64,000 nucleotides of DNA from JABDGR01 sp964561455 (GTDB taxonomy: Bacteria > Verrucomicrobiota > Verrucomicrobiia > Opitutales > JABDGR01). The notes under the pieces are model-generated. The model was not told where the DNA came from and made no database searches. It saw only the letters and a list, made by a program, of their open reading frames with translations. The stretch's first letter is position 1; the number at the start of each line of letters is the position of its first letter. Where the stretch lies: positions 5,654 to 69,653 of the forward strand of contig CAZLPS010000011.1 in assembly GCA_964561455.1 (NCBI GenBank), written 5' to 3'. A program made the translations under genes and the position numbers. This document shows, in pieces, positions 28,501-40,500 of this stretch.

Positions 28501-31500
28501 TTGGCGCCCGTGGCGATATTCATCGTGATGGCCGTGCCATTCCCCAAAATCAAACCTTGCACGGTCGGGTCAAAGGTGGAGCCCGAAGGCCACGTCAAGG
28601 TGCCGTTGTTAATCGTGATGTTCCCGGTGCCAAAATTGGTCTGAGCATTGCTCGGCGCCTGGAACACAAGGGTGCCGTTGTTTAACACGGTGCCGCCGGA
28701 ATAATTGCTGAGATTGCCACCCAGCGTCAGGGTGCCGGTGCCGTTCTTGACCACGGAACCGGGGCCGGTGAAATTGCCCGTGTACGTCATGCTGCTGCTG
28801 ACGGAGCCCAAATTCAAAGCCACCCCACCGCCAGCATTATTGATCAAGGCCAGGTCGCGGTTACCGCTGAACACGGCGATGTTCGCCGAAGTTACCGGCA
28901 GATTGACGGTATTGTTCGCGAAACCGAAGGCCAGATTGCCGCTGGTCGTGGAGTCATAAGTGAGGGTGGTGTTCTGCAAGGCCAGCGGATTGGCCACCAC
29001 CAAGGTGCCGGCCGAGATTGTCGTCGCACCGGTGAAGGTATTCGCGGCGGTCAATATCAAGTTGGTAAACGGCGCGCCCAAGGCCGTGGCCGATTGCGTG
29101 GACACCACGCCCGTGCCATTGGAACCCGCCGCCAGGGCCGGCGTGACCAAGGCGGTGATGGCCGAGCTGTTCGCCCCGCTGGTCAGCGCGCTCAAAACTT
29201 GCGCGGCCGTGGCGTTGACGACGCCGTTGGCGTCCGTGCCCAGCGTAATCTTGATGGCGGTGCCAGTCACCGACGCCGTGGTCGGAACCAGGGTGCCATT
29301 CCCCGCGACAAAGGCGATCGTGATGTTTCCGCCCGCCGCTCCGGCATTGGCCGTCGTCGCATTGAACGCCAGCGCGGTGCCAGTCACGGCATTGCCCGTG
29401 GTCAAATTATATTGCGGCGCGATCAAAGGTGTGGACGAAATGGCCGCAACCACTCCCGTGCCGTTGGAACCGGCGGCGAGATTTGGTATGACCAGGGCCG
29501 TCGCATTGGCATTGGCCGCAACCGCAGCCAATACCTGCGCGGCGGTCGCGTTAACGGTGCCATTTCCGTCGGTGCCCAGCGTGACGGTGATGTTCTTGCC
29601 CGATACTCCCACAATGGTCGGCGCATTGGCGCCGCTGCCGTTGACGTAGGTGACGGTGATTCCCGCGCCCGCGACGCCTGGATTGGCGGTGGTCGCCGCA
29701 TAAGTAATGGCGGAGCCCGCAGCGGTGGAACCCGTGGTGATTGAGTAAATGCCGCTGACGTTCTGGCCGGCCTGGCTGACGGAACCCGATCCGGACAAGA
29801 CTTGCGAATAAAGCAGATCCAAAGGCTCGTCGAACTTCAAGGTACCCAGATTCGACAGGGCCGAATTGACGAGGAAGCCGGAGATGGTGCCATTGCCCAA
29901 TTGCAAGGTGCCGCCCGCGCTGTTGGTGGTCGGCCCAAAGAAGGTGTTATTGCCCGTCAACGTCAAAATGCCGCCGCCAACTTTGATGATGCCGCCCACC
30001 CCGACCAGGGCGGTGGACAAGGTGACGTTGTTGTTGTTCGTGTCGAAGGTATTGATGTCACTGGTTGGCCCGGTGCCCAGGTTCGGGTTGAGGATGCCGG
30101 AAATGTCCGTCGTAGTGTTCGCCGCCCACTGAATGCCGCCGCCCAGCAGGGTCAGGCTGTACGCGCCACCTGACAGGAACGTCGGATTCTGCGAGGCCAC
30201 GACTCCCGTGCCCGCGCTGCCCGGTGTATTCGCCGCCGTCAACATGGCGTTCGCGGTGGCATTGCCATTAATCAAACTGACGATTTGCGCCGCCGTCGTC
30301 GTACTCGTTCCATTATTGTTGGCCAAATTAACCGTAACGGCGTTCCCCGTAATGCTCAACGTCGGCGAGGCCAGGTTGTTGGTGCCCGTGGTGTAGGAAA
30401 CGGTGATGTTATTGGATGGCGTGCCAAGGGCGTTGGCGGTGTAGGTGATGCTGCTGTTGGCGTCCACCAGACCGGTGTTCAACGTCGCGTTCGTCGTACC
30501 GTTGCCAAAGCTCTTGACCGAGAAGAAATTGACCAAGCCCGCATCAATGGTGACACCGCCGGTGAAAGTATTGAAGCCCGTGAGGGTCAGCGTACCCGGC
30601 CCAATCTTGGTCATCGAACCGGCGCCGCCACCCGCCAGGTTGGTCGTGGCCAACGGCGCTACAATCCCGTTGCTACCCGTCGTGGGCGCCACCGTCACCA
30701 AAGCAGCGACACTGGAGTTGTTCGTAACGGCGTCCATGACATTTTGGGCGGTGGCATTGACCACGCCCGTGCCATTGGTACCCAGGGTAATCGTGATGGC
30801 GTTGCCCGAGACGCTTGCCGCGGTCGTGACGTTGTTGCCAATACCGGCAATGTAATGCACCGTGATGTTATTCGCGGCCGTGGCATTGCCGCCCGCCAGG
30901 CTGGCGTTCGTCGCGTTAGCCGTAAACACGAGATTGCTGTTGGCCGCGCCGAAGTTGGTGGTCAGCGTCGCATTCGCGCCATTGATAACGCCCGAAAAGG
31001 CGCTGCTCGCCCCGCCTTGGCCAATAGTGAGCGCCACCGGGACGTTATTGTTATTGCCCAAATTAAACGTGCCATTGCCGGAGACGCCACCCAAGGTTGC
31101 CCCCGCCAGGGTCCCAAAGCTGAGAATACCGCCGCCGCTATTGATGTTCACCGTGCCGTTTTGCAGGGCGAGCGCATTCCCCAAAGTCAGGGTGCCGGCA
31201 TTCAAGAACAGTTGGCCCGCGAACGTATTCGCATTGGTCAGCGTGAGTGCGCTCGAAACCGCATTAACGCCACCGCCGAGGTTGAACGTGCCGTTGGTCA
31301 CGATGCCCGAGCCATTGCTGTTGGAGCCCAGTGCCGCCGTCAGCACCGCGTTGGTGGTGGCGTTGGAATTGATGGCGGTAAGAATGTTGCTCGCCGTGCT
31401 GATGATGTTCGGATCCAAACCCCCGGCCAAGCCCTGGGTGTCAAACGCGGTCACCGAGCCATTGCCGGCACTATTGGCGGCCAGGCCCACCGTCACCAAA

Positions 31501-34500
31501 TTACCGGCCGTCGTATTGCCGTTGATCAAAGTAACGATGGCATTCGCCGTGGACGCCGCCGCATTGATGGTCGGCGTCGCGCCCGCCGTGAGATTAGTCG
31601 GGGCCACGGCGGTGACCAACCCGGAGCCATCGCCGTTGGCAAGGGTGGCGGTCAGCAAAGGGTTGATGGTGGCGTTACTGTTCAGCAGAGTCCGGATGGA
31701 CTGGGCCGTCGAGGAAATCGCGCCGCTCGAGTCCGTGGCCAAATTCACCTGAATGGCGGTGGCGCCGCCGGCCAGATTGGCCAGAGAAGTCGCGGTGACA
31801 ATGCCCGAGCCGTTACTCGTGCTCGTATTCGACGCGGTCACCAAAGCGGTGGCGGCCGGATTGGCGTTAATGGCACTGATGACACTCGCGGCGGTGGCAT
31901 TGACGACTCCGGTCGCATTGGTGCCCAGAGTAACAAATACCGTGTTGCCGCTGACCGCGACCGCCGTGGGAGTCAAATTACCCGTTCCGTTCACATATTG
32001 CACGGCAACGCTGCCGCCGAAGATACCGGCGACACTTGAATTTGCCGAGCTGGATGCCAAAGTGATGCCCGTGTTGCCGCCCACGGTGCCGGAGTTCAAC
32101 GTGGCCGGGGTATAGACCGGGGAAGCCAGACTGAGGGCCGCGTTGGTGACATTCGGATTCACATAGGCGACAGTGACATTATTGAATACCGCTGACTGCA
32201 GCGGTGACGTGAAAGTAAGGTCGGAATTCGTGCCAATGCTCGTGGTGCGCGCGGCGTTAACGCCGTCGGCGTTCGTCGCCAAATTCACCACAATGTTCGC
32301 GGCGTTTATACTAAGGCCCAACCCCGCGCTGCTGGTCAACGGATTTGCATAGGTAATGTTAATGGCATTGCCAACCGCGCCGAACTTGCTGGTCGCATTG
32401 GCGGTAAAGGTCAGGTCGCCATTGGCGCCAAAATTAGTTGTGGTGTTCGCCGCCGTGCCGTTGCCGTCCGTCGCCAAGGACACCGTAAGGACGGTGCTGG
32501 CGCCGGTGCCAGACAACGTCACACCCAACGGCGCGTTATTGGACTCGGGGTTTTGGTACTTGACCGTAATTCCGTTATTCGCCGTGCCGCCAGTGACGGC
32601 GCGCAGGTTCAAGCCAGTGTTGGCCACCGCGAGATTGGTGGCATTGACTGCCGCAATGCCGGGGTTGACGGAAATATTGCCGTTGCCGCTGATCAGCCCG
32701 GAATAAGTGATCGCCACCGGCTGATTGAAATACAGCGAGCTATTGTCCACCAGATTGCTGGAAAGATTACCGCCGCCGTTGGTAACGTTGCCCAACGCCA
32801 GGGTGCCGGTATTGATAAAGGTGCCGCCGGTATAGTTGCTTCCTCCTGCGGCCAAGGTCAGGATGCCCGTGCCCGCATTCACCGCCAAGGACCCGGGCCC
32901 GGCCAAGCCTTTGGCGGAAATCGTGACATCGTTGCTGTTGGTGTTGAAGGTGGCGTTGCCCCCGGCCAGGCCATTGGTGCTGCTGAGCGCGGCGCTTACG
33001 TCCGTGTTGGTGGCCTGGGCCCACACCAGCGTGGCGTTGCTGATGGTCACATTCGGGTTGGCGCCAAAATTATTGTTGGCGTTGAAATTAACCGCACCGT
33101 TGGTGATCGCGGTAGCGCCCGTATACGTATTCGGCGTCTGCAGCGTGAGGGTGCCCCCGCCAACTTTGGTGACGGTGCCACCTTTGCTGCCCGTGTCGGT
33201 CAGAGTGCCGTTAAAGGTCGTGCTCAGGCCGCTTTGCCCAATGGTCAGATTGACCGCGCCACCAATGGAGTTGGACAAATCCGTCGTCGCATTGCCGGCG
33301 AGACCGCCGATGGTGATGTTGGTCAGGCTGGCGAAGCTGAGCGTGCCGCCGCCAGTGATCAGCGTCAGCGTGCTGTTTTGGAGGGCGAGCGAATTGCCTA
33401 GAATCAGCGTACCAGCACTGACGGATGTCGCGCCGGTAAAGGTGTTATTTCCGGTCAAGGTCAAGGTGCCGTTGCCCGCTTTGACGATGCCGCCGGTGCC
33501 GGTCAGCGCCGCACTCAAAGCAACATTATTGCCGTTCGTATCAAGGGTGCTGTTACCTGTGATGTTCTTGTTCAACTGAACGGAAATATCGAGGTTGTTG
33601 TTCAAGCCCCATTGCAGTCCGCCGCCGGCGAGGGTAACGTTGCCGATGCCAAAATTGCTCAAGGTGCTAAAGTTAATCAAACCACCGAGGGCGACCACGC
33701 CGCCGGTGAATTTATTGGCCACCGCCAGGGTCAACGTGCCATTGCCGGCTTTCACCAGGGTGCCGTTGCCAGACAGAGGGGAGTTGAAGGTGATGTTGTT
33801 GCCGTTGGTGTCGAATGTGTCATTCCCCGAATTGGCCGTGATATTGCCGATCAAACCGCCGAACGGCCCCTTCAACTGGCTGGATATGTCGAAGCTCGTG
33901 CCCGGCGCCCATTGCAATCCGCCGTTGAACAAAACCAGATTGCCCGTGCCAAAATTCGTGCCGGTGGTAAAATCAATAAACCCACCCGTAACGGTGGTGC
34001 CGCCCGTGAAAGTGCTGGTCCCGCTGAGCGAGAGAATCCCGGTGCCGGTTTTGACCAGGCTGCCCTTGCCGAAGAGCACGCCGCTGTAAACCGCGGGGCT
34101 TTGCGAGCCGATGATGCGCAGCGCGACCGCATTGCCCGTCACGGCATTGGTCAGCGAGATGTTTTGGTTTCCGCTTAAGCCGCCTAAATTGATGGTGGCC
34201 AAATTGCCGTAACTAAAAGTACCATTGGTAAAGTTTAAAGTGGCATTCTGCATGGCATTGCCACTGGTTATGGCCAGCGTGCCTCCCTGAAGATTGACGG
34301 TGCCATTGAGGGTATTGTTCGCCGTCAACGTCAACGTGGTGGCCGTTGCAATGGCGCCACCGCTCAGATTGGTGGCGTTCATTCCAGTGAGGAAGCCCGT
34401 GCCGTCATTGTTGGGTGCCAGGGCGGCCGTCACCAAACTCTGCACGGCGGAATTCCCAGTAATAGTTGACAGCAAGAGGCTTGCGTTGGTCAAGACGACG

Positions 34501-37500
34501 GGGTCTTTGCCGCCGGCCAGACTGGTTGCGCCCAAGAGAGAGACCACGCCAGTCCCCGTCTGGGAACCCGGAAACGACGGTGTGACCAGGGCCGACACGG
34601 CGGGGTTTGCATTGACTAACGCCACCACCTGTGCCGCCGTGGACGTAACGGTGGAATTTACACCGACCGTGCCGTTATAACTCGTGTTGCCAAAGAAGAC
34701 ACCGCCCACCGTGGACGGCTCAGCGAATGCCGCCACAGCGCTATTGCCCGTGTTCGCGGCCAATACCAAAGCGGCAATGGTGGCATTACCATTTATCGCG
34801 GTAACAACCTGACCAGCCGTGGTGAGAATGTTAGCCGACGCACCGCCGGAAATTGTCAAAGTGCCTGGACCTACAATGCCCGTACCATTATTGCCGGACG
34901 CTGTCGCCGCCGTCACCAACGAACTCACGGTGGAATTGCCATTGATCAAAGATACAATTTCCGAACCATTCGTCGTGACCACGCCGTTATTATCCGTGCC
35001 CAGATTGATGGCAATAGTGGCCCCGGTCGGCAAGCCGAAAGAATTACCTGCCGTGGCGTTGGTGAATGTGGTCACGGTGAGACCCAGCGGCGTATTGGGT
35101 ATGCTTGAATTCGTATAGGTAACGGTAATATTATTCTGCCCAATCAAACTTCCAGCCTTCGCCGAGGTGAATCGAACCACGCTGTTGGACGTCGAGTTGG
35201 CGGTGAAATTTCCGGCCGCCGTGGCAACCGTGACATTGCCGTTCTTGCCGTCATTGGCACCCGTGGCCAGATTGACAATAATGGTGTTGCCGCTCAGGCC
35301 CAAGCTCAGGGCAGCGGAATTGGTTTCGGGATCCACATACAAAATGCTGTAATTGTTGTTCGGCACCGTGCCCTGCTGGGTCGCGATGTAATTGACAACG
35401 TTGGTGGCGGCAGTTGTGCCGGTGTTGGCGGTCGCATTGACGCCGCCCGTGTTGGCCAGATTGATGGTGACCAGGTTGCCGCCGCCGGGAGTCTGAGTGA
35501 CTGTAGCGGTGGTGGCGGCGGTGGCCACCAGGGGATTGACATACTTGACGCTGAGGTTGTTGCCGAGGGTGCCAAACTGCGTCGAAGCGTTGGCGGCAAA
35601 GGTTACGTCGTTGTTATTGGCAAAATTGGTGGATAGGCTGGCGCCCAAACCCGAGCCGTCCGTGGCCAGATTCACCGTGACGGTACTGCCAGCGATGCTG
35701 AAGGTGGGTACGCCCGAGGCCGTGTTCGTCTGGGCAGTGGTGGAGTTAGAGGCCCCGGTGTTGTAGGCGACTTTCACACTGTTGCCCCCCACGCCGACGC
35801 CCGAGGTGGCGCTATAGATAATGTCGTTGTTCACGCCGGCATTGGTCGTGGTCAGCGTGGCCGCCTGGCCAGGGGTCGCGGTTTGGTTCAAATTACCCGA
35901 ACCGGAAATTGTGCCATTTACCGTGACGGCGACCGGCTCGGCAAACACCAGAGTGCCGTTGTTCACAATCGGCACGCTGAGATTCCCTCCCAAGATGGAA
36001 ATGCCGCCGGCATTGGAGAAGTTACCCAGTTGCATCGTGCCACCCGTGATGGTCAGGCCGGTGTCCGTCGCGTTATTGGCCAATATCAGGGTGCCGTTGC
36101 CAGACTTGGTGATGACGCCGGAGGAATTGATGGCGATGCCCGCCAAGGTAATGTTGTTTCCGTTGGTGTTGAACGTGGCCCCGCCAAGGTTAAGGCTCGA
36201 GGACGGACCAAAATGCGTGGAAACGTCGCCGTTATCCGCCGAGTTGGTCAAATAGTTGCCAGTCCATTGGACGCCGCCGCCGCTGATGTTCATCGTGCCC
36301 GTGCCCAATGCGGCCATGTTGCCAAAAGCAATCAGGCCGGCGGTGGAATTTACGTTGCCCGTAAAGAACGGATTGTTGGAGTTTAGCGTGAGCGTGCCGG
36401 TGCCCGATTTCGTCAGATTGCCCGGGCCCGAAAGAACGCCCGCATAAGTGGTGCTGGCATTGTTCTGTCCCACGGTAAGTGTGATGCCACTTCCCGTGGT
36501 GTTGGAGATCGCCAAATTCTGATTGCCGCTCAATCCGCCGAGCGTCGCGGCCGTGAGGGTGCCAAAGCTGATTACCCCGCCCCCGGTATTATATATTAGT
36601 GTGCTGTTTTGCAAAGCCGTGGCGTTGCCCAGGATAATGGTGCCCGAATTAATCGTGGTGGTTCCCGTAAAGGTGTTGCTACCCGAAAGGGTGAGGCTGT
36701 TCGTGACATTGCCACCACCCGTCAGGTTGGAAGTCGTCATTGCGGTTACGAGCCCGGTGCCGTCCCCTACCAGCGCGGTGGATACCAGCACGTTGGTGGT
36801 GGCGTTGCCGTTCAAAAGGGTCTGGATACTTCCGGCGGTGGAAGTAATGGTCGAGTTGGTACCCCCGGTCAAACTCGTGGCCGCCAAGGCGGGAAGCGAC
36901 TGGTTGCCGGCGGCACCCAGCGCAGTGACCAGCATATTGGCAGCATTTAGGGAGAAATTGGCATTGATGAGGCTCACAACCTGGGCGGCCGTGGCGGTGG
37001 CACCACCCGTGAGATTCGTGACCGCAAAGGGAGTTACATTGCCCGAGCCATTGCTACCCGTGGTGTTGGAGGCCGTCAGGAAGGCGTTGGCCGTGGCGTT
37101 ACCATTGATCAAGGTAATGATGGACGCAGCGGTGGCGTTGCTCACGCCGCCGACGTTGGCCAAATTAACGGTAATATTGGAGCCAACGATGCTCAAGTTG
37201 GAACTGGCCAATCCCGAGGTCGCGTTACTGAACGTAATCGTAAAGTTGTTGCCGAGTGCGCCGGACGTGGTGTTGGCCGTAAAGGTCAGATTGCCGTTGG
37301 CGTTTCCAGTGGTGGCGAGCGTCGCCGTGGCGGGTGCGGCCGCGGGCGTGACCGTAATCAGGCTGGTGCCCCCAACCAGGCTGGTCGGCGCCAACGGAGC
37401 GACCGCCGCGCTTCCCGCGCTGGTGCTGGTATTGGTCGCCACAATCACCCCATTGGTGGTCGCATTGGAGTTAAGGAGATTGATAATGCTCGCCGCCGTG

Positions 37501-40500
37501 GAATTGGGTACACCGCCGCTGGTGGCCAAATTCACCGTGATAAGATTGTTGCCCGCGGTAAAGGCGCTCGTGCCGGTGCCGGTGCCCAAGGTGGCCGAGG
37601 TCGCCCCCAAGGTACCATTGCCAAAACTGCCCGTCACATTCGCCACACTCACAACATTCAACACCGCCGGGTTGCTGTTAATGGCGTTGATGACCGCGGT
37701 GGGGGTGGCATTGACGACCCCGGTGGGGCTGGTGCCGAGCGTAACGGTAATGGTGGTGAGGAAATCCACCACTGAGCTGATTGTCGCCGAGGTCGGGATG
37801 CTGTTGCCAACGCCAGCAACATATTTAACAGTAATATTGCTGTTGGCCGCCGAACCGAACAAGCTGCTGTTGGTCGCGTTGGCCGTATACACAATGCCGG
37901 TGTTCGTGGCCGCAAAACCTACGGTGCCCGTGGCATTGGTCAGCGCGATGTTGGCAGTGGGATTGGTGCCACTCGGCGCGACATACTGGATGGCCAAATT
38001 GTTTCCCAACATGCCGCCGACTGGCGTCACCCCGTTGGTCACATTTCCCGTCCCGTTTGCCGTTAAAGTAATGGCGTTATTATTGCCCACCACACCCGTG
38101 CCGAGGCTCGCCGAGGTGTTGCTGTAGGCCAGGGCACCAGAGCCAGTGGGCGCGGCGTATTGGATTGAAATGCCATTGCTCGCTGCACCGTTGGCCAACG
38201 CCGTGTAGATAATATTACCGTCCACTACGGTATTTACCGTGCCTGCGGCCTTCGTGTTGACCGCACCGCCAACCAGGGAGACTGGGGCGCCCGTCGCCGT
38301 GACCACTCCATTATTATTATTGTTGTTGGAAGCCAGCGTCGTGGACAACAGCGTATTGGTGGCAAACGTATTTTGCAGGAAAGCGGCCACTTGGGATCCG
38401 GTGGAAACCGGGGCAATGTTCAAGCCGCCACCCAGGTTGGTGGCCGCCAGGGGGGCGACAAAGTTGGAACCGTTGCTGCCCGTGCTATTGGCGGCGGCAA
38501 CCAGCGCGGCGGCCGTGGCGTTTGCATTAATGAGGGCGATAACAGATGCCGCCGTCGCGTTGCTGACTCCGTTGTTATTGGCCAAGTTGACGGTAATGGC
38601 ATTCCCGGTGATGCTCAGATTGGAAGTGGCGAGGTTGGTGGCGGCGGTACTGTAGCTGATATTAACATTGTTGGCGGCTGTGCCGACGGCCTTCGCCGTG
38701 TAGTTAATTCCGTTGTTGCCCGCAGCCACACCCGTGGCCAGCGTTGCATTTGTGCCGGCGCTGGTCGCCAAATTCACGGTGACATTGGTAATATTGTTGG
38801 AGGTGCTGACCACCGTGCCCAAGGCCGCGCTGGCCGTGCCCGGATTGACGTAAATCACATTGATGCTGTTTCCATTCGTGCCGGCCAGATTGGACGTGTA
38901 CAACAAATCCGAATTATTACTAAATACCGTGTTGCGGTTCGCGTTGGTTCCCGTCCCGCTCGTGGCCAGATTTACCGTGATATTCGTGCCGTTGACGGCC
39001 AGGGACGCCGGAACGTTGTTGGCCCCATTAAATGTATAAGTGATGTTTATGCCGTTACCCGGAGCGCCGGAAAAACCGGTCGCGTTGGCTGAAAACGCCA
39101 AGTTGTTGTTGGTCCCGATCAAAGTGGTCGTCAGCGCTGCATTAGTGAGCGAGCCGGCGCCAGTTTGGGTCAAGCTTCCCGAGCCCGAAATTACCGAGGT
39201 GATGTTCGTGCTCCCAGCCTGCTGGTAGACGATGGCGCCGTTGTCCACGATGGATCCCCCCACCGTGCCGTTCGAGATGCCATTACCGAATTGGATCGTG
39301 CCGTTCGCGTTAATGGTCGTGGCGCCGCCGTAAGTCTCGGTTAGCGGTATCGTCAGCGTATTGTTCGCCACCTGGGTCAACCCGCCCGAACCGGTGATGT
39401 TATTGGTGAGAACGAAATTAGTGGGCTGCTGAAATTCAAGCAGCGTTCCGTCATTGATGTTCCCGGTGACGGTGCCCATCGCGGATGGCACTCCGGCGAG
39501 CGTGCCGTTGCTGCCGATGCGCAACGTGCCCGCATTGATGTTTACACTCGGGAGGGTGGCATTGCCGGTGCCGAAGGTATTCGTGCCAATCAATATGAGG
39601 CGATTGGTGCCGGACTTGGTCAGATTGCCCACGCCAGTGACTCCGTTAAAGGTCAGATTGGCGGTCGAGTCCGTAACGTTGGCATTCACAGCCAGATTGA
39701 CACCGTTATTGAAGACCATCGTGCTGTTCGAGTTGTTACCCGAGTAGGTAAAATTGCCGCTGGTGGCATTCCCCACCGTGCCGATGCGCAGCGAATTGTT
39801 CAGCACCACCACGCTGCCAAGGCTGTTTCCAACCGTGCCGGCGTTAATAATCATGCTTCCCGCGCCCGCCGTGCTGTTGCCGTTCAAATTGGCAGTGCCC
39901 CCATTCAGCGTAAAGGGACCGGTAAAGGTGTTGGTGCCCGTGAGGGTCAACGTCCCCGCGCCCGTCGCCGCACTGGCCACTGTAATGCCAAAGGCTCCTC
40001 CAGCATCACTGATGTTGCCCGTAACCGAGAGCGCCCCGGATGGCCCCGTCGTCCATTGCTGGCTGGATGCCAACACGATCGGCGCGGAGATACTTAAGTT
40101 CACCGATGCGTTGCTCATGTCAATCCCGCCGCCGTTGGTGGCCAATGAGTTACCCAAGGTCAACGACGCCGTGGGGTTGCCAATATTTGCCGTAATCGAA
40201 ATTGCCCCCTGCGGACTCAAAATCTGGATCGCGCCCAAAAACAGCCCGTTACCAACTGTGACCGATTGGTTGAACGACTCGACTGACCCGTTCCACACGG
40301 CAATGTTTGCCGAGGTCGGCACCACGTTCTGGAACCAACTGCCGGCCAAGTCCAGCGAGCTCGAATTGTCGGCCTTGTTTAGGGTCTGCAAGGTTTGACC
40401 CCGCGCCCCAAGGGGAACGGCCAGCACGGCGAGCAGCAGGCCAAAATAGGAGATCCCACGCAGACGGCAATGGCGGGGGGGGAGGGAGGGTGTGGTAACG

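Noticed and set aside
303..40398. Many long plus-strand open frames (for example 1734-2504, 4113-5603, 6645-9794, 11247-14066, 19596-22733, 36523-38127)
   Set aside because: Antisense shadows of the giant minus-strand gene. Their translations are Arg/Gly/Ala- or Pro/Leu/Val-rich without domains, signal peptides or spacing typical of genes.
556..40470. Short minus-strand open frames inside the giant gene in the other two frames
   Set aside because: Out-of-frame shadows; compositions rich in Trp/His/Arg with no recognisable content.
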